Origin: AC-32 sp036265535 | GTDB taxonomy: Bacteria; Actinomycetota; Thermoleophilia; Gaiellales; Gaiellaceae | Direction: 5' to 3' | Length of the DNA: 16,233 nucleotides | Assembly: GCA_036265535.1 (NCBI GenBank) | Contig: DATAOV010000035.1 | Location: 1-16,233, forward strand | Part shown: positions 6,770 through 13,639 of the stretch, piece by piece | Layout of the letters: each line of letters starts with the position of its first letter | Numbering within the stretch: the stretch's first letter is position 1 | Notes under the pieces: model-generated | Database searches by the model: none | What the model saw: the letters and a program-made list of their open reading frames with translations, nothing else | What the model was told of the DNA's origin: nothing | Position numbers and translations under genes: made by a program

Positions 6770-6789
6770 GGCCGCGGGGGTTAGCGGCC
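6770..6789. terminator. Small hairpin just downstream of the amidohydrolase stop
   Basis: GGCCGC (6770-6775) pairs with GCGGCC (6784-6789) around an 8-nt loop. On the plus strand it is followed by TTTACG. On the minus strand it begins about 12 nt after the amidohydrolase stop, with CTTTTCGTAAA before it. It is a weak candidate terminator for either strand. Confidence 0.3.
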
Positions 6790-6801
6790 TTTACGAAAAG
6801 T

Positions 6802-8340
6802 TCACCAGGGCGGCGGGTTGTGCGTCCACGTGCCGCCGAGCATCGTCGCCACGACCCGCACCTCGGGCAGCTCCTCCGGCTTGCACGCGAGCGGGTCGCG
6901 GTCGAGCACGACGAGGTCGGCGAGGAAGCCCGGCACGAGCTTGCCGCGCCTGCGCTCGTCGCCAGCCAGCCACGCGGGCGCGACGGTGCTCGCGACGAGA
7001 GCCTCCTCGACCGTGACTGCCTGATCGGCGCGCCAGGCACTTCGGTCGTCCAGCGTCCGCAGCACCCCGGCCCGGATCCCGGCCAACGGATCGAGCTCCT
7101 CGATCGGTGCGTCGGACCCGTTGACGAGCACGGCGCCGGAGTCGAGGAGCGAGCGGTAGGCGTACGGCAGGCTCGTCGTCCCGCCCCAGATCCGGTCGGC
7201 CAGGTCGCGGTCGGACGGCGCATGGCTGAATTGCACCGACGCCGTGATCCCGAGCCGGGCGAAGCGGGACACGTCCTCGGGCGCGAGCAGCTGCGCGTGC
7301 TCGATGCGCTGGCGCAATCCGAGTGGCTCCCAGTCGGCGCGGGTCGCCTCGAAGGCGTCGAGCGCCTCCCGGTTGGCGAGGTCCCCGATCGCGTGGACGC
7401 CGATCGGAAGGCCCGCCCGCGCAGCTCGGCGGATGTGGTCCTCCAGCTCTTCCCTGCTCGTGATCTGCACGCCGGACCCGTCGAGCAGACGCGCGGTCTC
7501 GGAGCCGAGCGTTCCGTCCATGAAGGCCTTGAGGTAGCCGAGCTTCAGCAGCGGGCCGCCGAAGCCGCTGTGCACGTCCACGCCGGCGAGGTCGTCTGCC
7601 TTCTCGGCCGGGAGCGACTGCCAGACGCGCAGCCCGAGCGAGCCCTCGGCGGCGAGGCGCTGCCAGAAGCGGAGCGCACCGAGCCAGCCGTCCTTGTCGT
7701 GCACCGCCGTCACGCCGCGCGTGGCCGCCAGCTTCACGCCCGCGCGCATAACCTCGACGTACTCGTCGTCGGTCGTCTCGATGTAGCGGTCGCGGAACTG
7801 CCAGCAGGACTCCTCGCGCAGCACCCCGGTCGGCTCGCCTCGATCGTCGAGTTCGACGACGCCGCCGTGCACCTGCAGATCCCCTTCGGCGAGGGCGAGC
7901 CCGGCCGAGTTGAGCCAGACGGAGTGCGAGTCGCGGGCCATCAGCGCGACCGGGCGGTCCGGGGCGATCGCGTCCAGCGTGTCCTTCGTCGGCTCGACCT
8001 GCGGTGACCAGTCGCCGCTCCGCCAGCCCCGGCCGCGAAGCCAGGTCGATCCAGGTGCGCTCTCGAGCGCGCCGCGCACGCGTGCGAGCGCCTCCTCCAG
8101 CGAGCTCGTGTCCTCAAGCCGAACCTCGTGCTGGGCCATTGCCCAGGTGGGGAAGTGCACGTGCGAGTCCGAGAAGCCGGGGAGCACGCACCTTCCGCCG
8201 AGGTCGACCCGCTCGGGGCCCGGCAACGCCGTCTCGTGCGTGCCGACGCCGCCGGCGATCGTGTCGCCCGCGATCGCGAGGCTGCGGGCGAGCGGGAGCG
8301 AGGGCTCCATTGTCCGAATGACGCCGTTCTCGAGGATCAC
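6802..8340 (-). CDS. Amidohydrolase family protein (YtcJ/Amidohydro_3 type)
   Basis: The 512-aa protein is a metal-dependent hydrolase of the YtcJ-like branch of the amidohydrolase superfamily. Metal ligands are at the usual places: HxH in FSDSHVHF (H60, H62), probable carboxylated Lys K271 (YLKAFMDGTLGSETA), H316 (GVHAIGD), H348 (RIEHAQ) and D410 (NGSDAP). The N-terminal beta domain (ILENGVIRTMEP) and the closing GKLVPGFLADLVVLDRDPL are typical. The substrate cannot be read from sequence; relatives act on amides or cyclic amides. The GTG start has CCGAGG just upstream. It lies 42 nt behind a 64-aa small gene on the same strand, and both diverge from a LacI-family gene with two operators between. 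That suggests induction by a small metabolite that the enzyme may help degrade. No signal peptide is seen. Confidence 0.93.
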   Translation of the reverse strand: MILENGVIRTMEPSLPLARSLAIAGDTIAGGVGTHETALPGPERVDLGGRCVLPGFSDSHVHFPTWAMAQHEVRLEDTSSLEEALARVRGALESAPGSTWLRGRGWRSGDWSPQVEPTKDTLDAIAPDRPVALMARDSHSVWLNSAGLALAEGDLQVHGGVVELDDRGEPTGVLREESCWQFRDRYIETTDDEYVEVMRAGVKLAATRGVTAVHDKDGWLGALRFWQRLAAEGSLGLRVWQSLPAEKADDLAGVDVHSGFGGPLLKLGYLKAFMDGTLGSETARLLDGSGVQITSREELEDHIRRAARAGLPIGVHAIGDLANREALDAFEATRADWEPLGLRQRIEHAQLLAPEDVSRFARLGITASVQFSHAPSDRDLADRIWGGTTSLPYAYRSLLDSGAVLVNGSDAPIEELDPLAGIRAGVLRTLDDRSAWRADQAVTVEEALVASTVAPAWLAGDERRRGKLVPGFLADLVVLDRDPLACKPEELPEVRVVATMLGGTWTHNPPPW

Positions 8341-8382
8341 GTGCCTCGGATCGTACGGCCGTGTCGCTGGGCGTGGGCGGGG

Positions 8383-8577
8383 CTACAACGCCGTCGGCGA
8401 GGGCTCGAGCCGCTCGGCCAGCCTGCGCAGAATCGCAGCGGACGTGGATCGGATCGCCGTCACCCTCCGGCGTTCGTGCTTGACCCGCGGTGCTCGGAGC
8501 TGGGAACGGTAGGCCGGCTCCAACGACCCTTTGGTCTTGTCTCGAGCCCAATCACTGCCTACGAATAGTTCGAACAT
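8383..8577 (-). CDS. Hypothetical 64-aa basic small protein
   Basis: I do not recognise this protein. It begins MFELFVGSDWARDK and is rich in Arg/Lys in the middle (RVKHERRR, then ILRRLAERLE), with no transmembrane segment or signal peptide. Support for a real gene is mainly the start: GAAGGAGG stands 7 nt before the ATG on the minus strand, one of the best ribosome binding sites in the window. Its position also helps: it is the first reading frame after the LacI-type operators and 42 nt before the amidohydrolase on the same strand. It may be the first gene of that operon, or a leader peptide. A longer out-of-frame ORF over the same bases (8114-8551) looks like a shadow of the amidohydrolase. 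Confidence 0.5.
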   Translation of the reverse strand: MFELFVGSDWARDKTKGSLEPAYRSQLRAPRVKHERRRVTAIRSTSAAILRRLAERLEPSPTAL

Positions 8578-8595
8578 CCTGGAGCCTCCTTCACA

Positions 8596-8607
8596 TGAAC
8601 CGATTCA
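8596..8607. promoter_or_regulatory. LacI-type operator 1
   Basis: TGAACCGATTCA is a near-palindrome with the central CG typical of LacI-family sites. It lies 18 nt upstream of the 64-aa gene on the minus strand and shares the form TGAAnCGnTTCA with the second site. The two centres are 26 bp apart. It is probably bound by the adjacent LacI-family protein. Confidence 0.7.
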
Positions 8608-8613
8608 ACCGAC

Positions 8614-8619
8614 ATACTA
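8614..8619 (-). promoter_or_regulatory. Possible -10 box for the 64-aa gene/amidohydrolase operon
   Basis: On the minus strand the hexamer reads TAGTAT. It lies between the two operators, so operator 1 would cover the transcript start and operator 2 the spacer upstream. The same hexamer occurs before lacI at 8642-8647. I see no convincing -35 box. Confidence 0.35.
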
Positions 8620-8621
8620 TC

Positions 8622-8633
8622 TGAAACGGTTCA
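8622..8633. promoter_or_regulatory. LacI-type operator 2
   Basis: TGAAACGGTTCA, extended by C and G on the two sides, matches operator 1 in the form TGAAnCGnTTCA; its reverse complement TGAACCGTTTCA differs from operator 1 by one base. It lies 20 nt upstream of the lacI ATG and just before that gene's putative -10 box, which suggests autoregulation. Confidence 0.72.
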
Positions 8634-8641
8634 GGCGAGCG

Positions 8642-8647
8642 TAGTAT
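8642..8647 (+). promoter_or_regulatory. Possible -10 box for leaderless lacI mRNA
   Basis: TAGTAT ends 6 nt before the lacI ATG. No Shine-Dalgarno sequence is present, so transcription may start at the ATG. Operator 2 lies 8 nt upstream, where it would hinder polymerase. Confidence 0.45.
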
Positions 8648-8653
8648 TCCGCC

Positions 8654-9724
8654 ATGGCGCATGACGACGGCCGGCGGGTTCGCTTGCGAGACGTAGCCGA
8701 GCGCGCGGGCGTCTCGGTCGGGAGTGCCTCGCAGGCTTTCGGCCGGCCGGAGCTCGTCTCCGCTGAGACGCGCAAGCGCGTGCTCGCCGCGGCCGACGCT
8801 CTCGGTTATCCCGGGCCCGACCCTGCGGCGCGGCGCCTGCGGACCGGGCGCGCGGGTGCGGTCGGGCTGATCTTTTCGGAGCGCTTGGGCTACCAGTTCA
8901 CCGATCCAACCGCTCCGGCGTTCCTGCGCGGGATTGCCCGGGGGATGCAGGAGGCGCCCACGGGTCTCCTCCTGATCCCGGACTCGCGCTACCGCGATGA
9001 GGCGGCGCGCACGGTGCGAGAGGCGGCCGTGGACGGGTTCATCATCTACTCCGCCGCCCAGAACGATCCACGCGTCGAGGTCGCGCTGTCCCGTCGGCTA
9101 CCGGTCGTCACGGTCGATCAGCCGCGTGGAGCCGCCACGCCGTTCGTGGGCATCGACGATCGAGCCGCGGCGCGCAGCGCCGCCGAGCACCTTCGCGAGC
9201 TCGGCCACGAGCGGGTCGGGGTCCTCTCGTTCATCACAGCGCTCGACCCGTCAGGAACACTCGAGCTGGATCTCAGCGTCGAGCGGCTCGAGGGCTACAA
9301 AGAGGGCTTGGGCGAAGCGTGGGACCCGACGCTCGTGCGGACGTGCCGGCCGAACGCGCCTGAGCCGGCGCGGGAGGCCACCATCGAGCTTCTTCGTGAG
9401 CCGAATCCCCCGACCGCGATTCTCGCCATGAGCGACATGTTCGCGCTCGGCGCTCTCGAGGCAGCAGCCGAGCTGAGGGTCTCGGTTCCGGAGGACCTCT
9501 CGATCGTGGGGTTCGACGACGGTCCCGCGGCCGAGCACGCGACGCCGCCGTTGACGACAGTGGCCCAGCCGCACGAGGAGAAGGGATCGCTCGCTTCACG
9601 GTGGCTGATGGATCAGATCGAGGGCGGTGCTCCACCCGACGAGCCGCGCGCGATCCTGCCGACGGAGCTAGTCATCCGCGACTCCACCGCGCGTCCTCGC
9701 GGCCGCCGCCGGGTTGGACCTTGA
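8654..9724 (+). CDS. LacI-family transcriptional regulator
   Basis: The 356-aa protein has an N-terminal helix-turn-helix (VRLRDVAERAGVSVGSASQAF, about 9-29) and hinge (about 55-65). A periplasmic-binding-protein-like sensor domain follows (about 68-340), with the dimer/effector motifs VGLIFSE, VDGFIIYSA, GIDDRAAARSAAEHL, AILAMSDMFALGAL and SIVGFDDGPAAE. It should repress by binding paired operators and leave DNA when a small ligand, often a sugar or nucleoside-like molecule, binds the sensor cleft. The ligand is unknown. Two matching operators lie directly upstream, between this gene and the divergent 64-aa gene/amidohydrolase pair, so it probably controls both itself and that pair. The ATG has no RBS; a leaderless message is likely. 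Its TGA overlaps a TTG that could start the next gene. Confidence 0.94.
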   Translation: MAHDDGRRVRLRDVAERAGVSVGSASQAFGRPELVSAETRKRVLAAADALGYPGPDPAARRLRTGRAGAVGLIFSERLGYQFTDPTAPAFLRGIARGMQEAPTGLLLIPDSRYRDEAARTVREAAVDGFIIYSAAQNDPRVEVALSRRLPVVTVDQPRGAATPFVGIDDRAAARSAAEHLRELGHERVGVLSFITALDPSGTLELDLSVERLEGYKEGLGEAWDPTLVRTCRPNAPEPAREATIELLREPNPPTAILAMSDMFALGALEAAAELRVSVPEDLSIVGFDDGPAAEHATPPLTTVAQPHEEKGSLASRWLMDQIEGGAPPDEPRAILPTELVIRDSTARPRGRRRVGP

Positions 9725-9756
9725 CCGAGGTTCGCGAGGCGGCGGATGATCGCGTG

Positions 9757-10536
9757 ATGACGCTCGTCGCTCCTCGCAGGTCGCCCCGGCCGATGCTGAC
9801 CGTGGTGGTGCTGATCGCGATTGCGCTCGTCGCGTGGATCGTGACGATCGACCGGATGCGCGGGATGGATGCGGGGCCGGGTACCGATCTCGGCGGGCTG
9901 GGCTGGTTCGTCGGCGTCTGGGTGACGATGCTGGCGGCAATGATGCTGCCCTCGGCGGCTCCGACGACGCTGATGTTCGCCAGGGTCTCTCGTACCGCGC
10001 CGACCTGGGTCTTCGTCGCCGGGTACCTCGCGGCCTGGACGGTGTACGGACTCCTCGCCTACGGCGTCTTCCGGCTGGTCATCACTCTGGGAAGCGACTG
10101 GCTCGCCTGGGACCGCAACGGCGCGTACGTCGCGGGCGGAGCGATCCTGGCCGCCGGCCTCTACCAGCTCTCGCCGCTGAAGGAGGCCTGCCTGCGTCAC
10201 TGCCGTGGGCCCTTCCACTTCGTCGTCCACGGCTGGCGGGAGGGTCGCCTCGGCGCGCTGCACATGGGCGTTGAGCACGGCCTCTATTGCATCGGGTGCT
10301 GCTGGGGGCTGATGGCCGCTCTCTTCGCTCTCGGCGTGATGAGCCTGTTCTGGACGGCCGTTCTCACCGCGGTGATCTTCGCCGAGAAGGTTCTTCCCTT
10401 CGGCGTCCTCCTCTCGCGAGGCGTCGCCCTCACCCTGGTCGCGCTGGGAATCTGGGTCGCTGCCGCGCCGGGTAGCGTCCCGGGCCTGACGGATCCCGAC
10501 GCACCGGGCTCGCCGTCGATGCAGATGGGCTCCTGA
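9757..10536 (+). CDS. DUF2182 predicted metal-binding integral membrane protein
   Basis: The 259-aa protein has about six transmembrane helices and the family's marks: the Met-rich helix VTMLAAMMLPSAAPT (56-70), LSPLKEACLRHCRGP (138-152; C145, C149), HMGVEHGLYCIGCCWGLMA (C178, C181, C182) and FAEKVLP. The family is described as predicted metal-binding; the metal and role are not known to me. The Cys/Met/His residues would suit a soft metal such as copper, which is an inference. I chose ATG at 9757 because the conserved part starts soon after. GTG at 9754 and TTG at 9721 (overlapping the lacI stop) are alternatives. A DUF1326 gene, a frequent neighbour of this family, is found three genes on. 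The C-terminus ends MQMGS. Confidence 0.88.
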   Translation: MTLVAPRRSPRPMLTVVVLIAIALVAWIVTIDRMRGMDAGPGTDLGGLGWFVGVWVTMLAAMMLPSAAPTTLMFARVSRTAPTWVFVAGYLAAWTVYGLLAYGVFRLVITLGSDWLAWDRNGAYVAGGAILAAGLYQLSPLKEACLRHCRGPFHFVVHGWREGRLGALHMGVEHGLYCIGCCWGLMAALFALGVMSLFWTAVLTAVIFAEKVLPFGVLLSRGVALTLVALGIWVAAAPGSVPGLTDPDAPGSPSMQMGS

Positions 10537-10538
10537 GT

Positions 10539-10594
10539 AACTCCTTTCACCGATTTCGCGTTGTTCCTCTGCGTTCTGCGAATCGAAAGGAGTT
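10539..10594 (+). promoter_or_regulatory. Long hairpin that hides the RBS of the 47-aa gene
   Basis: AACTCCTTTC (10539-10548) is the exact reverse complement of GAAAGGAGTT (10585-10594), and the latter contains the AAGGAG ribosome binding site (10587-10592) of the following gene. Inside, CGATT-T-CGC (10551-10559) pairs with GCGAATCG (10578-10585) with one bulged T, giving almost 18 stacked pairs around an 18-nt loop. CTCCTTTC also matches the anti-Shine-Dalgarno end of 16S rRNA. The structure should block translation until it is opened by a protein, an RNA, temperature or a passing ribosome. It starts 2 nt after the DUF2182 stop, so it could also slow or stop transcription from that gene. Confidence 0.65.
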
Positions 10595-10598
10595 CTAA

Positions 10599-10742
10599 AT
10601 GCTTCTCTGGATACTCGTTATCGCGTTGATCATCTTCGCGGTCGCCGGCGGCGTGGCCGTGAGCCACTTCCTCTGGCTGGTGCTCGTTGTCGCGCTGATC
10701 GTTGCGATCATCGCCGCGCTCTCGGGCCGACGCACCGTGTAG
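10599..10742 (+). CDS. Small hydrophobic membrane protein, 47 aa
   Basis: The 47-aa peptide starts MLLWILVIALIIFAVAGG and ends ALSGRRTV. It has two predicted membrane helices (about 3-20 and 24-41) joined by a short turn with SHF, and a basic C-terminus (RR) likely facing the cytoplasm. It resembles in size and layout the small two-helix hydrophobic proteins of many actinobacteria and the lmo0937 type, whose function is unknown. The ATG has AAGGAG 6 nt upstream, an excellent site, but this lies in one arm of a long hairpin. It follows DUF2182 by 62 nt and precedes the MMPL transporter by 30 nt. The clear RBS and the amphipathic-free, fully hydrophobic helices make a real gene likely. It may be a small partner of one of the neighbouring membrane proteins. 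Confidence 0.75.
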   Translation: MLLWILVIALIIFAVAGGVAVSHFLWLVLVVALIVAIIAALSGRRTV

Positions 10743-10772
10743 CTACGCGACGAGACCTCCGGGGGCTGGGGC

Positions 10773-12986
10773 ATGACTGGCGCCGCCGTCTGGCTGCTCC
10801 TTCGTCTGCGCCTGCTAGTCCTGCCGGCGTGGATCCTCCTCGCGGCGGTAGTGACCCTGCAGCTGCCGGCGTTCACCGATCGGTCGGGGGGCGACCTCGG
10901 CGGCGTGATCGCCTCGGGCTCGGAGTCGATTCAGGTGGAGGCTCGCGGCGTCCGCGAGTTCGGGACGCCGCTCCTCTCCCGCGTCGCCGTGGTCCAGCGC
11001 GACCCGAACGGGCTCTCGACAGCGGCTCAGAAGCGCACGCTCGCGCTGGCTCTGCGGGTCGACAGGCACCAGGAGCCGGTGCTGCACAGCATCGCCCTCG
11101 CGCTTCCGATCTCGAACGCCAAGGGGCTCGTGCCCTCCTCGCGAGAGCACGGAACGACGGCCATCACCTATCTCTACTACCGGCCCGGGGTCGCGCCGAG
11201 CGCCCAGCTTGCGCTCGCCCAGACCTACGCGCAGAGGATTCGCGCGCAAGGCGACCCTGTCACGGGCGTCACGGGCACGGTCCCCGCGCGCGAGGCCGAG
11301 TTCCGGCAGATCGAGCACTCCTTGCCCTATGTCGAAGGGGCCACGATCGCTCTGATCGCGCTGATCCTGCTGATCGCCTTCCGGGCGATCGGCCCGCCGC
11401 TCGTCACGCTCGGCGCCGCCGCGCTCTCGTACGCGATCTCGGTGCGCTTGCTGACCTGGATCGCCGACGCGCTCGGCGTGCAGGTGCCTCGGGAGGTGCA
11501 GCCCGTCCTCGTGGCGCTCCTCCTAGGCCTTACGACCGACTACTCCGTCTTCTTCTTCTCCGGCGTCAAGCGCAGCCTCGCGGCAGGGGAGCGGCGCGTG
11601 CGTGCCGCGGAGCAGACGACACGGCTCTTCCTGCCGATCATCGTCACTGCGGGATTGATCGTGGCCCTCGGGTCCGCCTCGCTCATCGTGGGCCGGCTCG
11701 GGTTCTTCCGCGCCTTCGGGCCCGGCATGGCGGTGACGGTGCTGGTGACGCTCGCCGTCGCGGTGACGGTCATCCCGGCGACGCTCGCGATCTTCGGCCG
11801 GGCGCTCTTCTGGCCCGGGCTCCCCTCGGAACGAGAGCAGGAGTCGTCGTCGCGCGTGCGGCAGTCGCTCGGGCGATTCGCCACCTGGCGGCCAGTCGCG
11901 CTCGTGCTCACGATCGGAGCCGCAGCCGTGCTCGTGCTGGGCGCGAGCCAGGCGCGCGCCACCGTGCTCGGCCTCGACCTCGTGACGGGCCTGCCCGGAA
12001 GCGACCAGGTGAAGCGGGCCGCCGACGATGCCGGCAGGGGCTTCGCGCAGGGGATCGTCTCGCCGACCGAGCTGCTGGTCCAAGGCCAGGGGCTCCGAGA
12101 CGACCAGGCCGGTCTCGCGAAGCTGCAGCAGCGACTCTCCGGTCGACCCGGCATCGCGGGCGTGATCGGCGCCGGCTCCCAGCCGAGCCAGCTCCATGAG
12201 CCCATCTTCGTGAGCTCGGCGGGGACTGCGGCCCGCTTTGCACTCGTCCTCGACGACGACCCACTCGGCGCCCACGCGATTCACACGCTGCAGAGGCTGC
12301 GAGAGGACCTGCCCGGCCTGCTCGCTGCGTCCGGGCTCAAGGGCGCGCGCGCCGGGCTCGCGGGCGACACCGCGCTCGCGGACGACACGGTGACGACCAT
12401 CCACAGCGACATCGCCCGCGTGGCGCTGGCGCTGCTCCTGGCGAACTTCGTCCTGCTGGCCCTCTTCCTCCGGGCGGTGCTCGCGCCGCTCTACCTGCTC
12501 GCCGCGAGCGTCCTCGCGCTGACCGCGTCGATCGGCGCCGCCACGTGGTTCTTCCAGGGCCTCTTCGGCTACCAGGATCTCGCCTACTACGTGCCGTTCG
12601 CGGCCGCGGTCCTGCTCCTGTCGCTCGGTTCGGACTACAACATCTTCGTCGTCGGGCGAATCTGGCAGGAGGCTGAGAGCCGGCCTTTCCGCGAGGCGAT
12701 CACGCACGCGGCGCCGCGCGCCTCCCGCACGATCGCGATCGCAGGCGTGACCCTCGCCGGGTCTTTCGCGCTGCTCGCGATCATTCCGATCCGCGCCATG
12801 AGGGAGCTCGCCTTCGTGATGTCCGTGGGCGTCCTCATCGACAGCTTTCTCGTCCGCTCGATCCTCGTGCCGTCGCTGATCGCCACGTTCGGACGGATCT
12901 CGTGGTGGCCGCGGAGGCCGCCCGAGACGCACCGCCCGGCACCGCAGCTCGAGACGCTCGAGCCGGCCGAGTCCGCCGAGCACTAG
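10773..12986 (+). CDS. MMPL/RND-family transporter
   Basis: The 737-aa protein has the two-fold RND layout: one helix near the N-terminus, an outer domain (about 35-185), five helices (about 187-345), a helix near 376-391, a second outer domain (about 395-545) and five more helices (about 548-705). Each half has the Asp-Tyr pair that carries the proton relay in MmpL proteins: D256-Y257 (GLTTDYSVFFFS) and D621-Y622 (LGSDYNIFVVG). It is therefore a proton-driven exporter. MmpL relatives move lipids or siderophores to the envelope, others export drugs; the substrate here is unknown. The short C-terminal tail (ETHRPAPQLETLE) has no extra domain. It stands between the 47-aa membrane peptide and a DUF1326 gene. 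ATG at 10773 follows a G-rich stretch. Confidence 0.92.
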   Translation: MTGAAVWLLLRLRLLVLPAWILLAAVVTLQLPAFTDRSGGDLGGVIASGSESIQVEARGVREFGTPLLSRVAVVQRDPNGLSTAAQKRTLALALRVDRHQEPVLHSIALALPISNAKGLVPSSREHGTTAITYLYYRPGVAPSAQLALAQTYAQRIRAQGDPVTGVTGTVPAREAEFRQIEHSLPYVEGATIALIALILLIAFRAIGPPLVTLGAAALSYAISVRLLTWIADALGVQVPREVQPVLVALLLGLTTDYSVFFFSGVKRSLAAGERRVRAAEQTTRLFLPIIVTAGLIVALGSASLIVGRLGFFRAFGPGMAVTVLVTLAVAVTVIPATLAIFGRALFWPGLPSEREQESSSRVRQSLGRFATWRPVALVLTIGAAAVLVLGASQARATVLGLDLVTGLPGSDQVKRAADDAGRGFAQGIVSPTELLVQGQGLRDDQAGLAKLQQRLSGRPGIAGVIGAGSQPSQLHEPIFVSSAGTAARFALVLDDDPLGAHAIHTLQRLREDLPGLLAASGLKGARAGLAGDTALADDTVTTIHSDIARVALALLLANFVLLALFLRAVLAPLYLLAASVLALTASIGAATWFFQGLFGYQDLAYYVPFAAAVLLLSLGSDYNIFVVGRIWQEAESRPFREAITHAAPRASRTIAIAGVTLAGSFALLAIIPIRAMRELAFVMSVGVLIDSFLVRSILVPSLIATFGRISWWPRRPPETHRPAPQLETLEPAESAEH

Positions 12987-12997
12987 GCGCCCCGTTG

Positions 12998-13003
12998 TAG
13001 CCT
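12998..13003 (+). promoter_or_regulatory. Possible -10 box before the DUF1326 gene
   Basis: TAGCCT lies 9 nt before the GTG start, within the 26-nt gap after the MMPL gene. No Shine-Dalgarno sequence is seen, so a nearly leaderless transcript is possible. Weak evidence when taken alone. Confidence 0.3.
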
Positions 13004-13012
13004 GGCGCCCGC

Positions 13013-13630
13013 GTGAACGGCGACTGGCGCGTGGTCGGCTCCTACCTCGAGTCGTGCAACTGCGAGGCGATCTGCCCCTGCCGCCGCATCGACGGGGTCA
13101 TGGGCGGACGTTCGACCTACGGCGAGTGCCTCGGTGCCCTCTCGTGGCAGATCGAGGAAGGCTCCGCCGACACCGTCGACCTCGCGGGGCTCGGCGTCGT
13201 GCTGGCGACTCGCTACAGCGACGACGAGGAAGGCTCGCCGTGGAGCTTCGTGCTCTACCTCGACGAGCGGGCGGACGACCGGCAGCGCGAGGCGCTCGAG
13301 GCCATCTTCACCGGCCGGTCGCAGGGGACGCAGATCGAGCACTTCCCCTGGGCCTGGAAGGCGAGCCACCTGCTCGCGGTACGCCCCGCACGGATCGAGA
13401 TCGATCACACTCCGGGCCGCGGCTGGTTCCGCGCGGGCGGCTTCGTCGAGGTTCGCGTCTCCGGGCCGGTCGCGAGCGGCGAGACCGTCACCTGCGTCAT
13501 CCCGGGCCACGAGCGCACCGGCCGGGAGATCGTCGCCGAGTCGCTGCGGGTGGACGATGCGGAGCTCGAGTTCTCATTCCGTGGCAACTGCGGCTACGAG
13601 AGCGACTTCGAGTACCAAGGCTCGACGTAG
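13013..13630 (+). CDS. DUF1326 domain-containing Cys-rich protein
   Basis: The 205-aa soluble protein begins with the DUF1326 signature: W5, then SYLESCNCEAICPC with C15, C17, C21 and C23, followed by GRSTYGECLG. Later conserved parts are WSFVLYLDERADDRQREALEAIFTG cut here as FVLYLDERADD and ALEAIFTG, then SGPVASGETVTCV, and RGNCGYESDFEY near the end. The function of the family is not established; the CxCxxxCxC cluster at the N-terminus suggests metal or redox chemistry. No signal peptide or membrane helix is seen. DUF1326 genes commonly neighbour DUF2182 genes, and the DUF2182 gene at 9757-10536 is in the same direction, so the two may work together with the MMPL transporter between them. 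The GTG start lacks an RBS. Its stop codon is part of a putative -10 box for the next gene. Confidence 0.88.
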   Translation: MNGDWRVVGSYLESCNCEAICPCRRIDGVMGGRSTYGECLGALSWQIEEGSADTVDLAGLGVVLATRYSDDEEGSPWSFVLYLDERADDRQREALEAIFTGRSQGTQIEHFPWAWKASHLLAVRPARIEIDHTPGRGWFRAGGFVEVRVSGPVASGETVTCVIPGHERTGREIVAESLRVDDAELEFSFRGNCGYESDFEYQGST

Positions 13631-13633
13631 ACT
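13628..13633 (+). promoter_or_regulatory. Possible -10 box for leaderless acyl-CoA dehydrogenase mRNA
   Basis: TAGACT ends 6 nt before the GTG start and uses the DUF1326 stop codon as its first three bases. The downstream gene has no Shine-Dalgarno sequence. The spacing equals that before lacI and the histidine kinase. Confidence 0.4.
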
Positions 13634-13639
13634 CAGGCC

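Larger units (their letters stand above)
6577..6801. other. Intergenic stretch between convergent phoU and amidohydrolase genes
   Basis: This is the longest gene-free stretch. It holds three inverted repeats: 6657-6691, 6701-6737 and 6770-6789. A 7-nt direct repeat GTCGACT occurs at 6691 and 6734. Open frames here are short, have no RBS and resemble no family. Because both flanking genes end here, the likeliest content is transcription termination for both strands. Confidence 0.6.

Noticed and set aside
6820..8007. Plus-strand frame of 395 codons over the amidohydrolase
   Set aside because: The minus-strand gene has every metal ligand of its family; the plus frame has no recognisable motif or RBS.
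9601..9756. Extended start for the DUF2182 gene at 9601
   Set aside because: It would overlap the C-terminal part of lacI by over 120 nt and adds residues unlike the family; ATG at 9757 is close to the first conserved helix.
11523..12983. Long minus-strand frame of 486 codons inside the MMPL gene
   Set aside because: Its product is a run of Arg, Glu, Asp and Gly with no membrane or domain pattern; it is the antisense shadow of a GC-rich gene.
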